From Magnetospirillum sp. (GTDB taxonomy: Bacteria > Pseudomonadota > Alphaproteobacteria > Rhodospirillales > Magnetospirillaceae), in assembly GCA_020217035.1 (NCBI GenBank), contig JAIWOG010000053.1, forward strand, positions 1-10,000: DNA of 10,000 bases, in the 5' to 3' direction. Shown here in pieces: positions 1-6,564 of the stretch (positions are counted from its first letter, which is position 1; every line of letters starts with the position of its first letter). The translations under genes and the position numbers were made by a program. A model generated the notes under the pieces. The model saw only the letters and a program-made list of their open reading frames with translations, made no database searches and was not told where the DNA came from.

Positions 1-674
1 CCGTTTCCATGCTGCGGCCAGCGCGGGCGCTGGACCTTGGCCCGCTTGAACGCGTCTTCGTCTTGCGGTGCAGCGAAGGCTTCGCCGAGACCTTCGGCCC
101 CAGCCTGGTCGAGCGTGTCGCCGCCCAGGCGCCGGGGGTGCGGTTGTCCTTCATGACCAAGGTTGATCGTGACAGCGCCTTGTTGCGTGACGGTGTCGTC
201 GATCTGGAAACCGGCGTGGTCGGCGACGCCACCAGCCCTTCGCCCACCAGCCCGGAAATCAAGGTCCGGGCGCTGTTTCGCGACCGCTTCGTCGGCGTGG
301 TGCGGGCCGGGCATCCCCTGGCCGTGCGGCCGCCGGACCTTGCCGATTATGTGGCTGCCCGCCATGTGGGCATCGCCCGGCGCGGTGCGGAACGCTGGCC
401 GGTGGACGACGCCCTCAAGCCGCTTGGCTTGCGGCGCGACGTGGCGGTGTTGGTGGGCGGCTTCGCCGCCGCCTTGGCCATGGCCGGGGCCACCGACTTG
501 GTCGCCACCGTGCCGGAACGACATACCGGCGGCTTGCGGCAGGGCCTGCATACCTTCCCGCTTCCCCTGGCGGTGGACCCCATCACCGTGTCGCTGCTGT
601 GGCATCCGCGCCTGGATTCCGACCCCGCCCATCGCTGGCTGCGGGGTTTGGTTCACGATGTCTGCGGCGGCTGA
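1..674 (+). CDS. LysR-type transcriptional regulator, C-terminal part (5' end outside window)
   Basis: This is the effector-binding part of a LysR-family regulator. The frame is open to the left edge (first full codon at 3), so the ATG at 9 is probably internal and the N-terminal winged helix-turn-helix lies upstream. The visible 222 or so residues begin with a linker-like stretch (LRPARALDLGPLERVF) followed by the first strand and helix of a periplasmic-binding-protein type 2 fold. Later come a typical 'RDRFVGVVRAGHPLA' strand-turn segment and a C-terminal region around 'VATVPERHT' that resembles the second subdomain. Stop TGA at 672-674. In this family the domain binds a small co-inducer and controls DNA binding of a tetramer in the cytoplasm; the ligand cannot be told from the sequence. 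The following CoA-transferase-like gene is on the same strand 99 bases downstream and could be a target, which is inference only. Confidence 0.85.
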   Translation, partial: VSMLRPARALDLGPLERVFVLRCSEGFAETFGPSLVERVAAQAPGVRLSFMTKVDRDSALLRDGVVDLETGVVGDATSPSPTSPEIKVRALFRDRFVGVVRAGHPLAVRPPDLADYVAARHVGIARRGAERWPVDDALKPLGLRRDVAVLVGGFAAALAMAGATDLVATVPERHTGGLRQGLHTFPLPLAVDPITVSLLWHPRLDSDPAHRWLRGLVHDVCGG

Positions 675-678
675 CCCG

Positions 679-720
679 TCATCGAATCTTCTTGATGATC
701 GCGACCTAAGACATATAGGG
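679..720 (+). promoter_or_regulatory. Possible hairpin and weak sigma70-like promoter before the CoA-transferase gene
   Basis: The 99-base gap after the LysR gene holds an imperfect hairpin (679-685 pairs with 692-698, one G-T pair, 6-base loop) beginning 4 bases after the stop codon. It has no U-tract, so it is a poor intrinsic terminator. Overlapping it is a possible promoter: TTGATG at 692-697, a 17-base spacer and TATAGG at 715-720, each matching four of six consensus positions. This would place transcription start about 45 bases before the ATG at 774. Both readings are weak and read by eye. Confidence 0.25.
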
Positions 721-773
721 GTGGCGAAAGACTCGTGCCATGCTCGCCATGATTGTAGTCAACGGGGGCAAGC

Positions 774-2255
774 ATGACCGGGTCCACCAACATCAACGAC
801 ATCTATCAGTCGCTGTTGTCCCAATTGGGCATCGACTGGCCGACCGCCGCCGACGTCAGCCTGTCCGGCGCCGATCCGGTGGTGAACTCGGTGTTTCGCA
901 TCGGCGAATGCACTGCCGCCGTGCTGGGGGCGCAGGCCGCCGGCATCGCCGAAATCTGGCGCCGACGGTCGGGCTTGCGCCAGCCGGTGGCCATCGACGC
1001 CACCGCCGGGGCGCTGGCTGCCTATAGCGTCGGCTACCAGTCGCAGCACGGCTATCCTATTCCGCAGCCCGAGCCCAGCTATCCGCTGGTCCAGCTTTAT
1101 CCCTGCCGCGACCGCCGCTGGGTGATGGTGCATGGCGCTTTCCCGCTGCTGCGCAACGGCTTGCAGAATCTGCTGGACTGCACCATGACCCCCACCGACA
1201 TCGCCAACAAGGTGGCCGCTTGGGACGCCCTGGCCCTGGAACAGGCCATCGCCGACCAGGGGCTGTGCGGGGCGGCGGTGCGCACTTACGCCGAATGGCT
1301 GGAAACCGAGCAGGGCAAGGCGGTGGCCGCCACCCCGATCATCGAGATCGTCAAGATCGGCGAGTCCGCCCCCCAGCCTTTTACCCCGGCCCAGCCGGGC
1401 GAGCGGCCGCTGTCGGGGGTCAAGGTGCTGGACCTGACCCACGTCATCGCCGGCCCCACCATCGGCAAGACCCTGGCCGAGCAAGGCGCCGAGGTGATGC
1501 GCATCACCAGCCCGACCCAGCCGGCGCTGCCGCCCTTCGACGTCGACACCGGCCATGGCAAGCTGGAAGCGCTGCTGACCCTGACCGATGCCAAGGACGC
1601 CGCCACCTTGCGCGGACTGATCGGCGAAAGCGACGTCTTCGTCGAATCCTATCGTCCCGGCGCCATGGGCAAGCTGGGCTTCTCGCCCGAAAACGTCGCC
1701 GCCATCCGCCCCGGCATCATCTATGTCTCGGTCAATTGTTACGGTTGGGCCGGGCCGTGGCAATATCGTCCGGGCTGGGAACAACTGGCCCAGGTGGCCA
1801 CCGGCATGACCGTCGCCCAGGGCAGCTTCGACAATCCGCAATTGCAGCCGGTCTATCCCAACGATTACGTCACCGGCTTCCTTGGTGCCCTGGGCACGCT
1901 GATGGCCCTGCTGCGCCGCGCCGACGAGGGCGGCTCGTACCATGTGCGCGTCGCCCTGTGCCGCACCGCCATGTGGATCCAGGACCAAGGCCAGGTGGAC
2001 AAGGCGCAACTGCCGCCGCCGACCATCGATCCGTCCGTTGTCGCCAGCTATTTGAAGACCGTCGACAACCCGGCCTTCGGGCCGTTGACCTTCCTGGGCC
2101 CGGTGTTGAAATACGGCCTGACGCCGTCGCACTGGGACCGCCCGACCATGCCGCTGGGCGCCCATCTGGCCCGTTGGCCGATCGAGGTCGGCGGCGCCGT
2201 CGCCGCCCTCGAACACAGCCGGATCAGCTGGTTCTCGGCCGAGGACTTGCCCTAG
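774..2255 (+). CDS. Class III (CaiB/BaiF family) CoA-transferase-like protein with rearranged domain order
   Basis: 493 residues. The ATG at 774 follows GGGGG at 764-768 with a 5-base spacer. Residues 214-245 (LSGVKVLDLTHVIAGP then GAEVMRI) match the opening Rossmann segment of family III CoA transferases. Residues 286-345 carry 'FVESYRPGAM', 'IYVSVNCYGWAGPW' and 'RPGWEQLAQVATGM', all family landmarks. Asp364 in 'YPNDYVTGFLGALG' aligns with the catalytic aspartate that forms the acyl anhydride intermediate in formyl-CoA transferase. Residues 38-180 are odd: they resemble the part that normally follows the Rossmann segment (an 'AAVLGAQAAGIAEIWRRRSG' helix, 'VAIDATAGAL', then 'YPCRDRRWVMVHG' and a helical tail). 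The chain thus reads like a C-terminal half followed by an N-terminal half plus part of a second helix-rich segment. The family moves CoA between carboxylic acids or racemises acyl-CoAs in the cytoplasm; the substrate is not deducible. The LysR gene upstream may regulate it. Confidence 0.85.
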   Translation: MTGSTNINDIYQSLLSQLGIDWPTAADVSLSGADPVVNSVFRIGECTAAVLGAQAAGIAEIWRRRSGLRQPVAIDATAGALAAYSVGYQSQHGYPIPQPEPSYPLVQLYPCRDRRWVMVHGAFPLLRNGLQNLLDCTMTPTDIANKVAAWDALALEQAIADQGLCGAAVRTYAEWLETEQGKAVAATPIIEIVKIGESAPQPFTPAQPGERPLSGVKVLDLTHVIAGPTIGKTLAEQGAEVMRITSPTQPALPPFDVDTGHGKLEALLTLTDAKDAATLRGLIGESDVFVESYRPGAMGKLGFSPENVAAIRPGIIYVSVNCYGWAGPWQYRPGWEQLAQVATGMTVAQGSFDNPQLQPVYPNDYVTGFLGALGTLMALLRRADEGGSYHVRVALCRTAMWIQDQGQVDKAQLPPPTIDPSVVASYLKTVDNPAFGPLTFLGPVLKYGLTPSHWDRPTMPLGAHLARWPIEVGGAVAALEHSRISWFSAEDLP

Positions 2256-2276
2256 GTCCAGCCGGGTCTAAGGCAA
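2247..2276. terminator. Probable bidirectional terminator hairpin containing both convergent stop codons
   Basis: An imperfect palindrome covers the whole 12-base gap between two convergent genes. 2247-2251 pairs with 2272-2276, one C/A mismatch follows (2252/2271), then 2253-2259 pairs with 2264-2270 (two G-T pairs), closing a 4-base loop at 2260-2263. The stop codon of the + gene (TAG, 2253-2255) pairs exactly with the bases forming the stop of the - gene (2268-2270). There is no clear U-run on either side, so it may rely on other factors or act mainly as a 3'-end stabiliser. Seen directly; function is inference. Confidence 0.5.
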
Positions 2277-3389
2277 CGGATCGACCAGCGGCCACTGGCC
2301 GCTTTCCGCCAGTTCCTTGCGCAAGCGCAGGGCGGCCAGGCGGGCGTCCAGGTCCAGGGCGGCGTTGCCGATGGCGGCGACGCGCTGCCGGGTGCGTTCC
2401 AGCGGTTCGAACAGCAAGGCGGCCATTTCGTCGGCGGGGGGATCGCCGCGATGGGACAGTTCGGACAGGCGACGCCAGGTCAGGGCCTGTTGAAAATCCG
2501 CGCCTTGAACCATGGAAAGATGGGCCAGGGTCAATTGGGCCGCGACGTTGCCGCCTTGGGCCGCCTGCAAGATCAGGGTGCGCCCCTGGTCGGCGTCGGC
2601 GCCGCCGCCCACACCGCGCATCATCATCAAGCCCAGGACCAGTTTTCCCTCGGTCCAACCCCAAGCGGCGGATTGTTCGGCCAGCAAGCGGGCGGCGCCA
2701 GGGTCCTGCTTGACGCCGATGCCGGCGACAAGCAATTGCGCCAGACGGCTTTTGGCCCCGGCATGCCCGCTTTCGGCGGCCCGACGATAAAGGCGGATGG
2801 CGTCGGGCCGTGATTTCGCCACCTTCAGACCGGTCGCCGCCTCGGCTTCGAAGCCGCCGACGAAATCGTCCGGGCGGGCATGGTGCATCACCGCCAGGGC
2901 GTATTGCGATTCCGGCTGGCCCAAGGCGGCGCCTTGACGGCAGGCCTTGGCCGGTATCCCCATGGTTTCGCCGGGCAGCAGGGTCAGCCGACAGGCCAGG
3001 GACAGGGCGGCGGGGTCGCCTTGCTCGACCTTGGCCAGCAAGGCGGGCAGGGCGTCCCCGTCCCAAAAGGCATGACGCGGCCCGATCACCGGCCAAGACG
3101 CCATCAGCGCCGCCAGCGACGCCGAGTGAATTTGGCGGACAGCCTTTTCCATTAAATCCTTGGTCGGCGGTGATGCCTCGGCCGCCCCGGCCTGGAATTC
3201 CCCGGCCAGCCGATGGCCCAGGGATTTGATCAGGGCATGACCATGGCCGCGATCCGCCCATGCGTCGACATCTTCCCATACCCCCCGACCCTCGGCCAAA
3301 CGCGTCAGCGGATCGTCGAACATCTCCGGTTGGGCTTGGGCCGAGCCGACGAACACGGCCAGGAAGGCCAGGGATAGTAATGGGCGCAT
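2268..3389 (-). CDS. Secreted Sel1-like (TPR-type) repeat protein
   Basis: 373 residues, ATG at 3389 with GGAAG six bases upstream. Residues 1-19 form a Sec signal peptide (hydrophobic LLSLAFLAVFVG, cleavage after AQA), so the protein is probably periplasmic. The body is alpha-helical. Sel1-like repeats of about 36 residues are recognisable near 124-170 (GDPAALSLACRL then ACRQGAALGQPESQYALAVMHH), 196-230 (DAIRLYRRAAESGHAGAKSRLAQLLVAGIGV), 231-265 (AARLLAEQSAAWGWTEGKLVLGLMMMRGVG) and 268-295 (QGRTLILQAAQGGNVAAQLTLAHLSM). The remainder (30-120 and 300-373) is helical with no motif I recognise. Sel1 repeats are protein-protein interaction scaffolds, often in envelope stress or morphogenesis; no enzyme motif is present. 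The gene is 44 bases downstream of the peptidoglycan-binding-like gene on the same strand, so the two may be cotranscribed. Confidence 0.85.
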   Translation of the reverse strand: MRPLLSLAFLAVFVGSAQAQPEMFDDPLTRLAEGRGVWEDVDAWADRGHGHALIKSLGHRLAGEFQAGAAEASPPTKDLMEKAVRQIHSASLAALMASWPVIGPRHAFWDGDALPALLAKVEQGDPAALSLACRLTLLPGETMGIPAKACRQGAALGQPESQYALAVMHHARPDDFVGGFEAEAATGLKVAKSRPDAIRLYRRAAESGHAGAKSRLAQLLVAGIGVKQDPGAARLLAEQSAAWGWTEGKLVLGLMMMRGVGGGADADQGRTLILQAAQGGNVAAQLTLAHLSMVQGADFQQALTWRRLSELSHRGDPPADEMAALLFEPLERTRQRVAAIGNAALDLDARLAALRLRKELAESGQWPLVDPLP

Positions 3390-3433
3390 GGGCGACTTCC
3401 GCTAAACTGATGATAGTTGAGTGTTGCTGTATC

Positions 3434-3943
3434 CTAGCGACGGGGCGCTTCTCTCCTGCCGGGGACCTCTTCCCATCTTGGAAAACCAAGTATCGTTCCA
3501 CGGCGATGAAGCTGTCCATTGGGGTCCCAAGCGGTACCCTTGGTATCATCTTCGTATCGCCAGCCGGGAGGCAGGACAGGCTGTACTTTCGGTCTGCCCT
3601 CGGGGGTGCGTTGGTTTTGCGGAATCTGCGACGGCAGGATGACGTTGGGATCGCGGCGTCCGGCGGCCAGCACGACTTGGCCATCGTTTTGGCCGTCAAG
3701 CCGGGCGTTGATGGCGACCTCGGTCGGCCCGCCGGGGCGCATCAAGCCATCGACCTTCAGGCCGTTGTCTTTCTGGAACGCCTTGATGCCGTCGAACATC
3801 GGGTCGTCGGTCCAATCGTCGATGCCGCGATCGGGAACCGGATAATAACCCAATTGGTTCAAGGCGGTCTTGGTGTTGACGATGTCTTGCGGGGCGACGG
3901 TATAGTTGCTTCCCATGGTTTTGCTTAAGTTGAACCAGGACAT
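3434..3943 (-). CDS. Small peptidoglycan-binding-domain-like protein
   Basis: 169 residues. ATG at 3943 is chosen over in-frame upstream starts because AGGTG lies directly before it and the upstream residues do not look coding. Residues 20-82 resemble a PG_binding_1 type repeat: 'NTKTALNQLGYYPVPDRGID' followed by 'MFDGIKAFQKDNGLKVDGLM' and 'PGGPTEVAINARL'. This is the helix-turn-helix arrangement that docks proteins to peptidoglycan, in a form I associate with Rhodospirillales. Residues 95-169 are proline- and arginine-rich with low predicted order (IPQNQRTPEGRPKVQP, then PGWRY, then a basic tail). No catalytic domain is present and no classical signal peptide is visible, which is odd for a wall-binding protein; it may be exported another way or act in the cytoplasm. 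It is preceded by a 228-base intergenic region with inverted repeats and followed by the Sel1-repeat gene. Confidence 0.75.
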   Translation of the reverse strand: MSWFNLSKTMGSNYTVAPQDIVNTKTALNQLGYYPVPDRGIDDWTDDPMFDGIKAFQKDNGLKVDGLMRPGGPTEVAINARLDGQNDGQVVLAAGRRDPNVILPSQIPQNQRTPEGRPKVQPVLPPGWRYEDDTKGTAWDPNGQLHRRGTILGFPRWEEVPGRREAPRR

Positions 3944-4003
3944 GAATTCACCTTTTTTCTGGGGCCGTGCAGCGGAAAGCGCACACTGGCGGATCTGTGT
4001 CGG

Positions 4004-4019
4004 CCCGGCGGTGGCCGGG
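4004..4019. repeat. Perfect GC-rich hairpin in the leader of the peptidoglycan-binding-like gene
   Basis: CCCGGC at 4004-4009 and GCCGGG at 4014-4019 are perfect inverted arms around a 4-base loop. The site lies about 60 bases upstream of the start codon at 3943, within the probable 5' untranslated region. It could fold in the RNA as a stable stem. No riboswitch or attenuator class is recognised. Confidence 0.4.
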
Positions 4020-4115
4020 GGAAGAGGGCGCTTAAGCAGCAATGCCATCTCCACATGCCAGTACAAGGACTTGGCTGACGGGGATCTTACCCTGAGCGGC
4101 GGCTACTATTGCGGG

Positions 4116-4130
4116 TTATCGTATCGATAA
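4116..4130. promoter_or_regulatory. 15-base inverted repeat, possible operator (TTATCG-TAT-CGATAA)
   Basis: Six-base perfect arms (4116-4121 and 4125-4130) flank a 3-base spacer in an AT-rich patch of an otherwise GC-rich window. It sits in the 228-base intergenic region between the start of the peptidoglycan-binding-like gene (3943) and the end of the methyltransferase gene (4172). The size and symmetry would suit a dimeric helix-turn-helix regulator. No cognate regulator is identified and I cannot place a convincing -35/-10 pair next to it. Confidence 0.35.
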
Positions 4131-4143
4131 AGGCAACCGATGT

Positions 4144-4169
4144 AAAGAACAAAGAACGAACTCCGTTCT
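4144..4169 (-). terminator. Probable intrinsic terminator of the ABC/methyltransferase operon
   Basis: Reading the - strand just past the methyltransferase stop, AGAACG (4169-4164), a 5-base loop and CGTTCT (4158-4153) form a 6 bp stem followed by a T-rich run (about 4153-4144, TTTGTTCTTT). That is the classical stem plus U-tract layout, although the stem is short. It overlaps a 14-base perfect palindrome at 4165-4178 (GTTCTGATCAGAAC) that contains the stop codon and could form an alternative structure. Confidence 0.5.
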
Positions 4170-4171
4170 GA

Positions 4172-4912
4172 TCAGAACCCCTGCGGCGCGATCACATAGG
4201 CGCGGCGCTTGCCGGCCCGCGACGGGGTGCCGGCATAGATTTGCTTGGTGGCTTCGACGATGTTGACGCCGGCGAAGGTCTGGAACCAGCGCCGGCCCAC
4301 TTCCTCGACCGCCGGGGCCGAGCGCAGCAGCACGCGCCAGGTGGTGGGCGGCAGGAACAGGGCACCCGACAGGCTGACCGGGGTGAACATGTTGTCGCGC
4401 AGCAATCGCGCCAATTGGCCGCCGGTATAGGGGCGGCCGTTGCCGAAGGGGGTGCGTTCCAGGCGCGCCCAGATGCCGCGCCGGTTGGGCGCGATGACCA
4501 CCAGACGGCCGCCGTCGGCCAGCACCCGCCACACCTCGCGCATCAGGGCGCGCACCTGTTCGGTGGATTCCAGCGCGTGCATCAAGACGATACGGTCCAT
4601 GGAGGAATCGGGCAGCGGCAAGTCGCTTTCGTCGGCCAGCACGGTCATGCCGGGGCCTTCGGGGGGCCAATGCAGCACGCCCTGGCTGGCCGGCATCACC
4701 GCGACCACCCGCTCGGCGTCGCCGACGAAGGGGCGCAGCAACGGCGTGGCGAAGCCCAGGCCCAGGACGCTTTGGCCGCTTGTGTCGGGCCACAATTGGC
4801 GCAACTGGCGGCGCAGCAGGCGCCGTGTGGTCTGGCCCAGGGCGCCGTCATAGAAGTCGCGCAGATCGACGACGTCGGTCCAGGTGCCGGGATAGCTGGG
4901 CAATACTTGCAC
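4172..4912 (-). CDS. SAM-dependent methyltransferase (class I, type 11 family)
   Basis: 246 residues. The start is a GTG at 4912 with a GGGGGA ribosome binding site 7-8 bases upstream and the permease stop codon at 4918-4916 just before it, indicating translational coupling; the nearby ATG at 4919 is in another frame. The Rossmann-like methyltransferase core spans about 45-145. Motif I is 'VLGLGFATP' (49-57), 'LPLPDSSMDRIVLMHALE' (98-115) corresponds to motifs II-III, and 'REVWRVLADGGRLVVIAPN' (125-143) is the typical beta-4/helix segment of methyltransf_11 proteins. The acidic residue usually found at the end of strand 2 (binding the SAM ribose) is absent: the segment reads VVAVMPASQG. A close family recurs in alphaproteobacteria, in my recollection often beside glyoxalase II (gloB), with no firm substrate. 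No gloB is visible here. The operon with an exporter suggests modification of an envelope or exported compound, which is inference. Confidence 0.8.
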   Translation of the reverse strand: MQVLPSYPGTWTDVVDLRDFYDGALGQTTRRLLRRQLRQLWPDTSGQSVLGLGFATPLLRPFVGDAERVVAVMPASQGVLHWPPEGPGMTVLADESDLPLPDSSMDRIVLMHALESTEQVRALMREVWRVLADGGRLVVIAPNRRGIWARLERTPFGNGRPYTGGQLARLLRDNMFTPVSLSGALFLPPTTWRVLLRSAPAVEEVGRRWFQTFAGVNIVEATKQIYAGTPSRAGKRRAYVIAPQGF

Positions 4913-4915
4913 GGG

Positions 4916-5716
4916 TCATTCCCCCACGTTCAGCAGCAGGCCGCGCCGTCGGGCCACATGGTGCACGTGCAGGAACATCAGGCCGGCGGCGCCCACGTAG
5001 AAGAGATTGAGCCCAACCGCCCCGGCCAGCAAGCCCCAGTCCAGGCCGTGCCCCTGCATGACGCCGCGCATGCCCTCGAAGACATAGGCCGGCGGCAAGG
5101 CCCAGGCCAGCGGCTGCAACCAGGCGGGAAGCGTGGTGATGGGGTAGTAGATGCCGGCCAGCGGGGCGAGCGCGAAGATCATCACCCAGGCCATGCTTTC
5201 CGCCCCCAGGCCGAAACGCAGCACCAGGGCCGAGACGCCCAAGCCGATGGCCCAGCCGCTGACCATCAGGTTGACCCAGAACGCCAGCAGCGGCAGCCCC
5301 ATGTCGAAGATGGAATAATGATAAAGCGGAATGGCCAATAGCCCGGCCGGCAGCACGCCGATGGTGGTGCGCACCAAACTCATGCCCAGCATGCCGGCCA
5401 TCAATTCGTGGGGGCGCAGGGGGCTGACCGACAGGTGGCCCAGGTTGCGCGACCACATTTCCTCCATGAAGGACAGCGCCACCCCAAGGTTGCCCCGGAA
5501 CATCACGTCCCACAGGATGACGGCGCCGATCAGGATGCCGCCGGTTTGCGCCACCCAGGACGAATGGGTGACGAAGAACTGGCTGGTGAAGCCCCACAGC
5601 GTCATGTTGATGGCCGGCCAATAGGCCATCTCCAGCACCCGCGGCCACGAGCCGCGCATGATGTAGAGGTGGCGCAGCATGACGGCGCCGATGCGGCGCA
5701 GTGCTCCGCCGCTCAT
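4916..5716 (-). CDS. ABC-2 type transporter permease
   Basis: 266 residues; the ATG at 5716 overlaps the ATPase stop codon by 4 bases (ATGA), which fixes the start although the frame is open upstream. The protein is an integral inner-membrane subunit with about six hydrophobic spans, approximately at 32-50, 58-74, 107-131, 140-167, 173-192 and 228-250. The segment 'GIYYPITTLPAWLQPLAWALPPAYVFEGMRG' region (188-218) is the characteristic ABC-2 signature near the last cytoplasmic/periplasmic turn. ABC-2 permeases usually export polysaccharides, lipids, drugs or peptides as dimers with two ATPase subunits. The C-terminus is short and basic (ARRRGLLL). Together with the ATPase gene it makes a complete half-transporter pair. 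The substrate is unknown. Confidence 0.88.
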   Translation of the reverse strand: MSGGALRRIGAVMLRHLYIMRGSWPRVLEMAYWPAINMTLWGFTSQFFVTHSSWVAQTGGILIGAVILWDVMFRGNLGVALSFMEEMWSRNLGHLSVSPLRPHELMAGMLGMSLVRTTIGVLPAGLLAIPLYHYSIFDMGLPLLAFWVNLMVSGWAIGLGVSALVLRFGLGAESMAWVMIFALAPLAGIYYPITTLPAWLQPLAWALPPAYVFEGMRGVMQGHGLDWGLLAGAVGLNLFYVGAAGLMFLHVHHVARRRGLLLNVGE

Positions 5717-6468
5717 GACGCGGCCTGGGCAGAGGGCTGGCGACGGTCGCGGGCGATGTCCAGGAACACCTGTTCCAGGTCGTCGCGGCCATAGCGGTCC
5801 AGCAGGTCGCGGGGCGAGCCCCGGTCCACCAGCCGGCCCTGCTTCATCATCAGCACCTGGTCGCACAGGCGTTCCACCTCGGCCATGTTGTGGCTGGCCA
5901 GCAAGATGGTGGCGCCGCTTCTGCGCTGGTAGCCTTGGAAGAAGCCGCGCACCCAGTCGGCGGTGTCGGGGTCCAGGGACGCGGTGGGCTCGTCCAGCAA
6001 CAGGATCTCCGGGCGGTTCAGCATGGCCTTGGCCAGGGCGACGCGGGTCTTCTGGCCCGCCGACAGCTTGCCGGCCGGCCGCTTCAGGATGGCGGTCAAC
6101 TCCAATTCCTCGGCCAGTTCGTCGATGCGCCGTTTCAGGTGGTCGATACCGTAAAGATGGCCGTAGACGGTCAGGTTCTCGGCCACCGTCAAGCGGTGCG
6201 GCAGTTCCACATAGGGGCTGGAGAAGTTGACCCGGGGCAGCACCCGGTAGCGGTGCCGCACCATGTCCTCGCCCAACACCCGGATGGTGCCGCCATCAGG
6301 CAGCAGCAGGCCCAAAAGCATGGAGATGGTGGTGGTCTTGCCGGCCCCGTTGCCGCCCAAAAGCGCCGTGGTCGAGCCGCTGGCGACGGCGAACGACACA
6401 TCGTCCACGGCCATTTGGCCGGCAAAGCTTTTGCGCAGGTTCTCGACGACGATGGCAGCGGAACTCAT
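5713..6468 (-). CDS. ABC-2 type exporter ATP-binding protein
   Basis: 251 residues, ATG at 6468. The sequence before it (...TCTGGGC) is a weak ribosome binding site, and further in-frame codons upstream do not look like protein. Walker A is GGNGAGKT (38-45), the ABC signature is LSAGQ (135-139), Walker B is ILLLDEP (155-161) and the H-loop histidine is H193 in 'ASHNMAEVER'. The region before 'RLTVAENLTVYGHLYG' where a Q-loop glutamine is normally found reads NFSSPYVELP (81-90), without glutamine. The C-terminus is the usual ABC-2 style 'LEQVFLDIAR' helix. It powers the permease encoded immediately downstream (4-base overlap), at the cytoplasmic face of the inner membrane. First gene of a three-gene operon (ATPase, permease, methyltransferase). 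Confidence 0.92.
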   Translation of the reverse strand: MSSAAIVVENLRKSFAGQMAVDDVSFAVASGSTTALLGGNGAGKTTTISMLLGLLLPDGGTIRVLGEDMVRHRYRVLPRVNFSSPYVELPHRLTVAENLTVYGHLYGIDHLKRRIDELAEELELTAILKRPAGKLSAGQKTRVALAKAMLNRPEILLLDEPTASLDPDTADWVRGFFQGYQRRSGATILLASHNMAEVERLCDQVLMMKQGRLVDRGSPRDLLDRYGRDDLEQVFLDIARDRRQPSAQAAS

Positions 6469-6564
6469 GCCCAGACTATGGGGGGCGGGGGCGCCTTGAT
6501 CAAGCTCAACGCGGTGGGCGGGGCATATGCGTTTTCTGAAGGGATCAACGATCCGGGGTCCGCC
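6469..6564. promoter_or_regulatory. Divergent intergenic region with a 10-base palindrome
   Basis: This 96-base gap separates the ABC operon (left) from the unassigned + gene (right), so it should hold the promoters of both. It contains the perfect palindrome CTTGATCAAG (6495-6504) and a G-rich run at 6480-6490 next to the ATPase start. I cannot pick convincing -35/-10 pairs. An in-frame ATG at 6478 would extend the + gene by 29 residues, making the gap much smaller. Confidence 0.3.

Noticed and set aside
759..2216. Long open frame on the - strand opposite the CoA-transferase gene
   Set aside because: It mirrors the codon bias of the + gene, is glycine/alanine/histidine-rich with no recognisable domain, and the + strand has clear family motifs.
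2224..3699. Long - strand frame overlapping the Sel1-repeat and peptidoglycan-binding genes
   Set aside because: A different frame from both genes; the sequence is low-complexity arginine/proline/glycine-rich, and the real frames have a signal peptide, repeats and ribosome binding sites.
3944..4066. In-frame upstream extension of the peptidoglycan-binding-like gene to about 4066
   Set aside because: The 41 extra residues do not look like protein, they cross the GC hairpin, and the ATG at 3943 has AGGTG directly upstream.
4241..5341. Long + strand frame opposite the methyltransferase and permease genes
   Set aside because: Composition dominated by Gln, His, Gly and Ala, as expected from the antisense of GC-rich coding DNA; no domain is seen, and the - strand genes have strong motifs and overlaps.
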